A stretch of 64,000 nucleotides of DNA, taken from contig NC_045426.1 of the NCBI RefSeq assembly GCF_902635505.1, positions 332,124,374 to 332,188,373 on the forward strand, written 5' to 3'. Shown piece after piece: positions 49,672 to 64,000 of this stretch. The position numbers were made by a program, and so were the translations under genes. The DNA comes from Sarcophilus harrisii. Taxonomy: Eukaryota; Chordata; Mammalia; Dasyuromorphia; Dasyuridae. Within the stretch, counting starts at the first letter, position 1. Every line of letters begins with the position of its first letter. The notes under the pieces are model-generated. The model was not told the origin of the DNA. It made no database searches and worked only from the letters and a program-made list of their open reading frames with translations.

Positions 49672-49678
49672 TGCATTG
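49672..49678 (-). promoter_or_regulatory. ABCA1: Isolated extra miR-33 seed match
   Basis: A fourth TGCATTG on + lies about 670 bases past the stop. A single 7-mer in 3.3 kb may be chance. Confidence 0.3.
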
Positions 49679-50184
49679 CCTTCCAAGGGATGATTTGTGG
49701 CTCCACATTGTTGACTGTCAACTGATTTTTCAGCAGTCCCTTAATTACAGAGCAGTCACTGAGGCTTTCCCTTCACACAAAAAAAAAAAAAAACAACAAA
49801 AAGCATACATTACGCCATGGTGCTTCAATTTGTCATTTCTTGGCACTAGCAGGTTCGGTGCATTCATTGCCAGCAATGGATGTGTCACCAGGAAACCCTA
49901 CTCCTGGCATGCCAGGATTGAATGACTAAGGATGGGCATGCTTTATAATTTCAATAAATAATCACTGGCCATGATTACTCAAAGAATTATTGTTGCAACC
50001 CTAGTAAAAATATAAAAGGAACAAAAAGGGACGATTTAAAACCCAATGGGTTCCATTCTACAGTTTCCCATAGTTAGACTAAATTGACAAACTAGATTCA
50101 AGTCTTTTCACTTGAGAGCCGTACAACAAGGCAAAGACTACATACAAAGGCACTGCCCCTGTAATGGAATTTTTTTGTCTTCAT

Positions 50185-50206
50185 TGCATTGAATTGCATT
50201 GCATTG
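50185..50206 (-). promoter_or_regulatory. ABCA1: Triple miR-33 seed-match cluster in ABCA1 3' UTR
   Basis: TGCATTG on + (CAATGCA in the transcript) occurs at 50185-50191, 50195-50201 and 50200-50206, about 143-164 bases past the stop. The human ABCA1 3' UTR is known to carry three miR-33 sites close after the stop, through which miR-33 represses ABCA1. Confidence 0.85.
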
Positions 50207-50348
50207 TAGAGTATCAGCACAGGGTCCAGTCTGGTTTCTTTTCCACGAAATCCTCCGACCCTTCCTCTGGAACATTTGACTTCCCTGCAAAGGAAGGCCT
50301 CTGGTTCCTTCTGTCTCTCAGCCTCTCTCTCAGAAAGGAGAGGGTAAC

Positions 50349-64000
<13,652 letters not shown>

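Larger units (their letters stand above)
46965..50348 (-). other. ABCA1: ABCA1 3' UTR (distal end uncertain)
   Basis: The region downstream of the ABCA1 stop has few recognisable repeats, in contrast to the rest of the window, and human ABCA1 has a 3' UTR of about 3.3 kb. Candidate poly(A) signals on the minus strand are ATTAAA at 47059-47064 and AATAAA at 46965-46970. The region holds miR-33 seed matches, A/U-rich words and several poly-U runs (+ strand A-runs near 48549 and 49782). Confidence 0.7.

Overview
The window is AT-rich mammalian nuclear DNA, and its repeats point to a marsupial. It carries many LINE-1 (L1) 3' ends, ORF1-only 'half-L1' copies and tRNA-type/CORE SINEs of the kind found in metatherian genomes, with no Alu, B1 or B2. 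The two genes are clearly mammalian but differ from the human proteins throughout. The species cannot be told from the sequence alone.

Layout. (1) 1-28.6 kb is a gene-free repeat region. It holds L1 fragments, two large composite ORF1-only L1-like elements (about 6.66-11.8 kb on + and about 19.1-22.44 kb on -), SINEs, an old 7SL RNA retrocopy (5.55-5.86 kb), a cluster of old LTR-type sequences (22.4-26.25 kb) and a 244-bp near-identical inverted repeat (26.86-28.12 kb). (2) 28.84-44.1 kb is a NIPSNAP3-family gene on +. It starts in a CpG-rich promoter and has six exons giving an open 248-residue protein. Its introns hold L1s, SINEs and a processed YBX3-like pseudogene. (3) 44.15-47 kb is the intergenic space between two converging genes and contains a short hAT element with a perfect 8-bp target duplication. 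(4) About 47-64 kb is the 3' end of ABCA1 on -: a 3' UTR of about 3.3 kb with a cluster of three miR-33 seed matches, then twelve exons matching human exons 50 to 39 (exon 39 cut by the window edge). These encode the last 482 residues or so: the end of the second membrane domain, the whole second nucleotide-binding domain and the C-terminal tail.

The tail-to-tail order NIPSNAP3(+)/ABCA1(-) matches human chromosome 9q31, except that human has two tandem NIPSNAP3 genes and only one is visible here. All exon joins were checked by reading splice sites and phase, and both reading frames stay open throughout. No undescribed gene system was found. The most unusual structures are the 244-bp inverted repeat, the nested half-L1 composite with readable target duplications, and the 7SL and YBX3 retrocopies.
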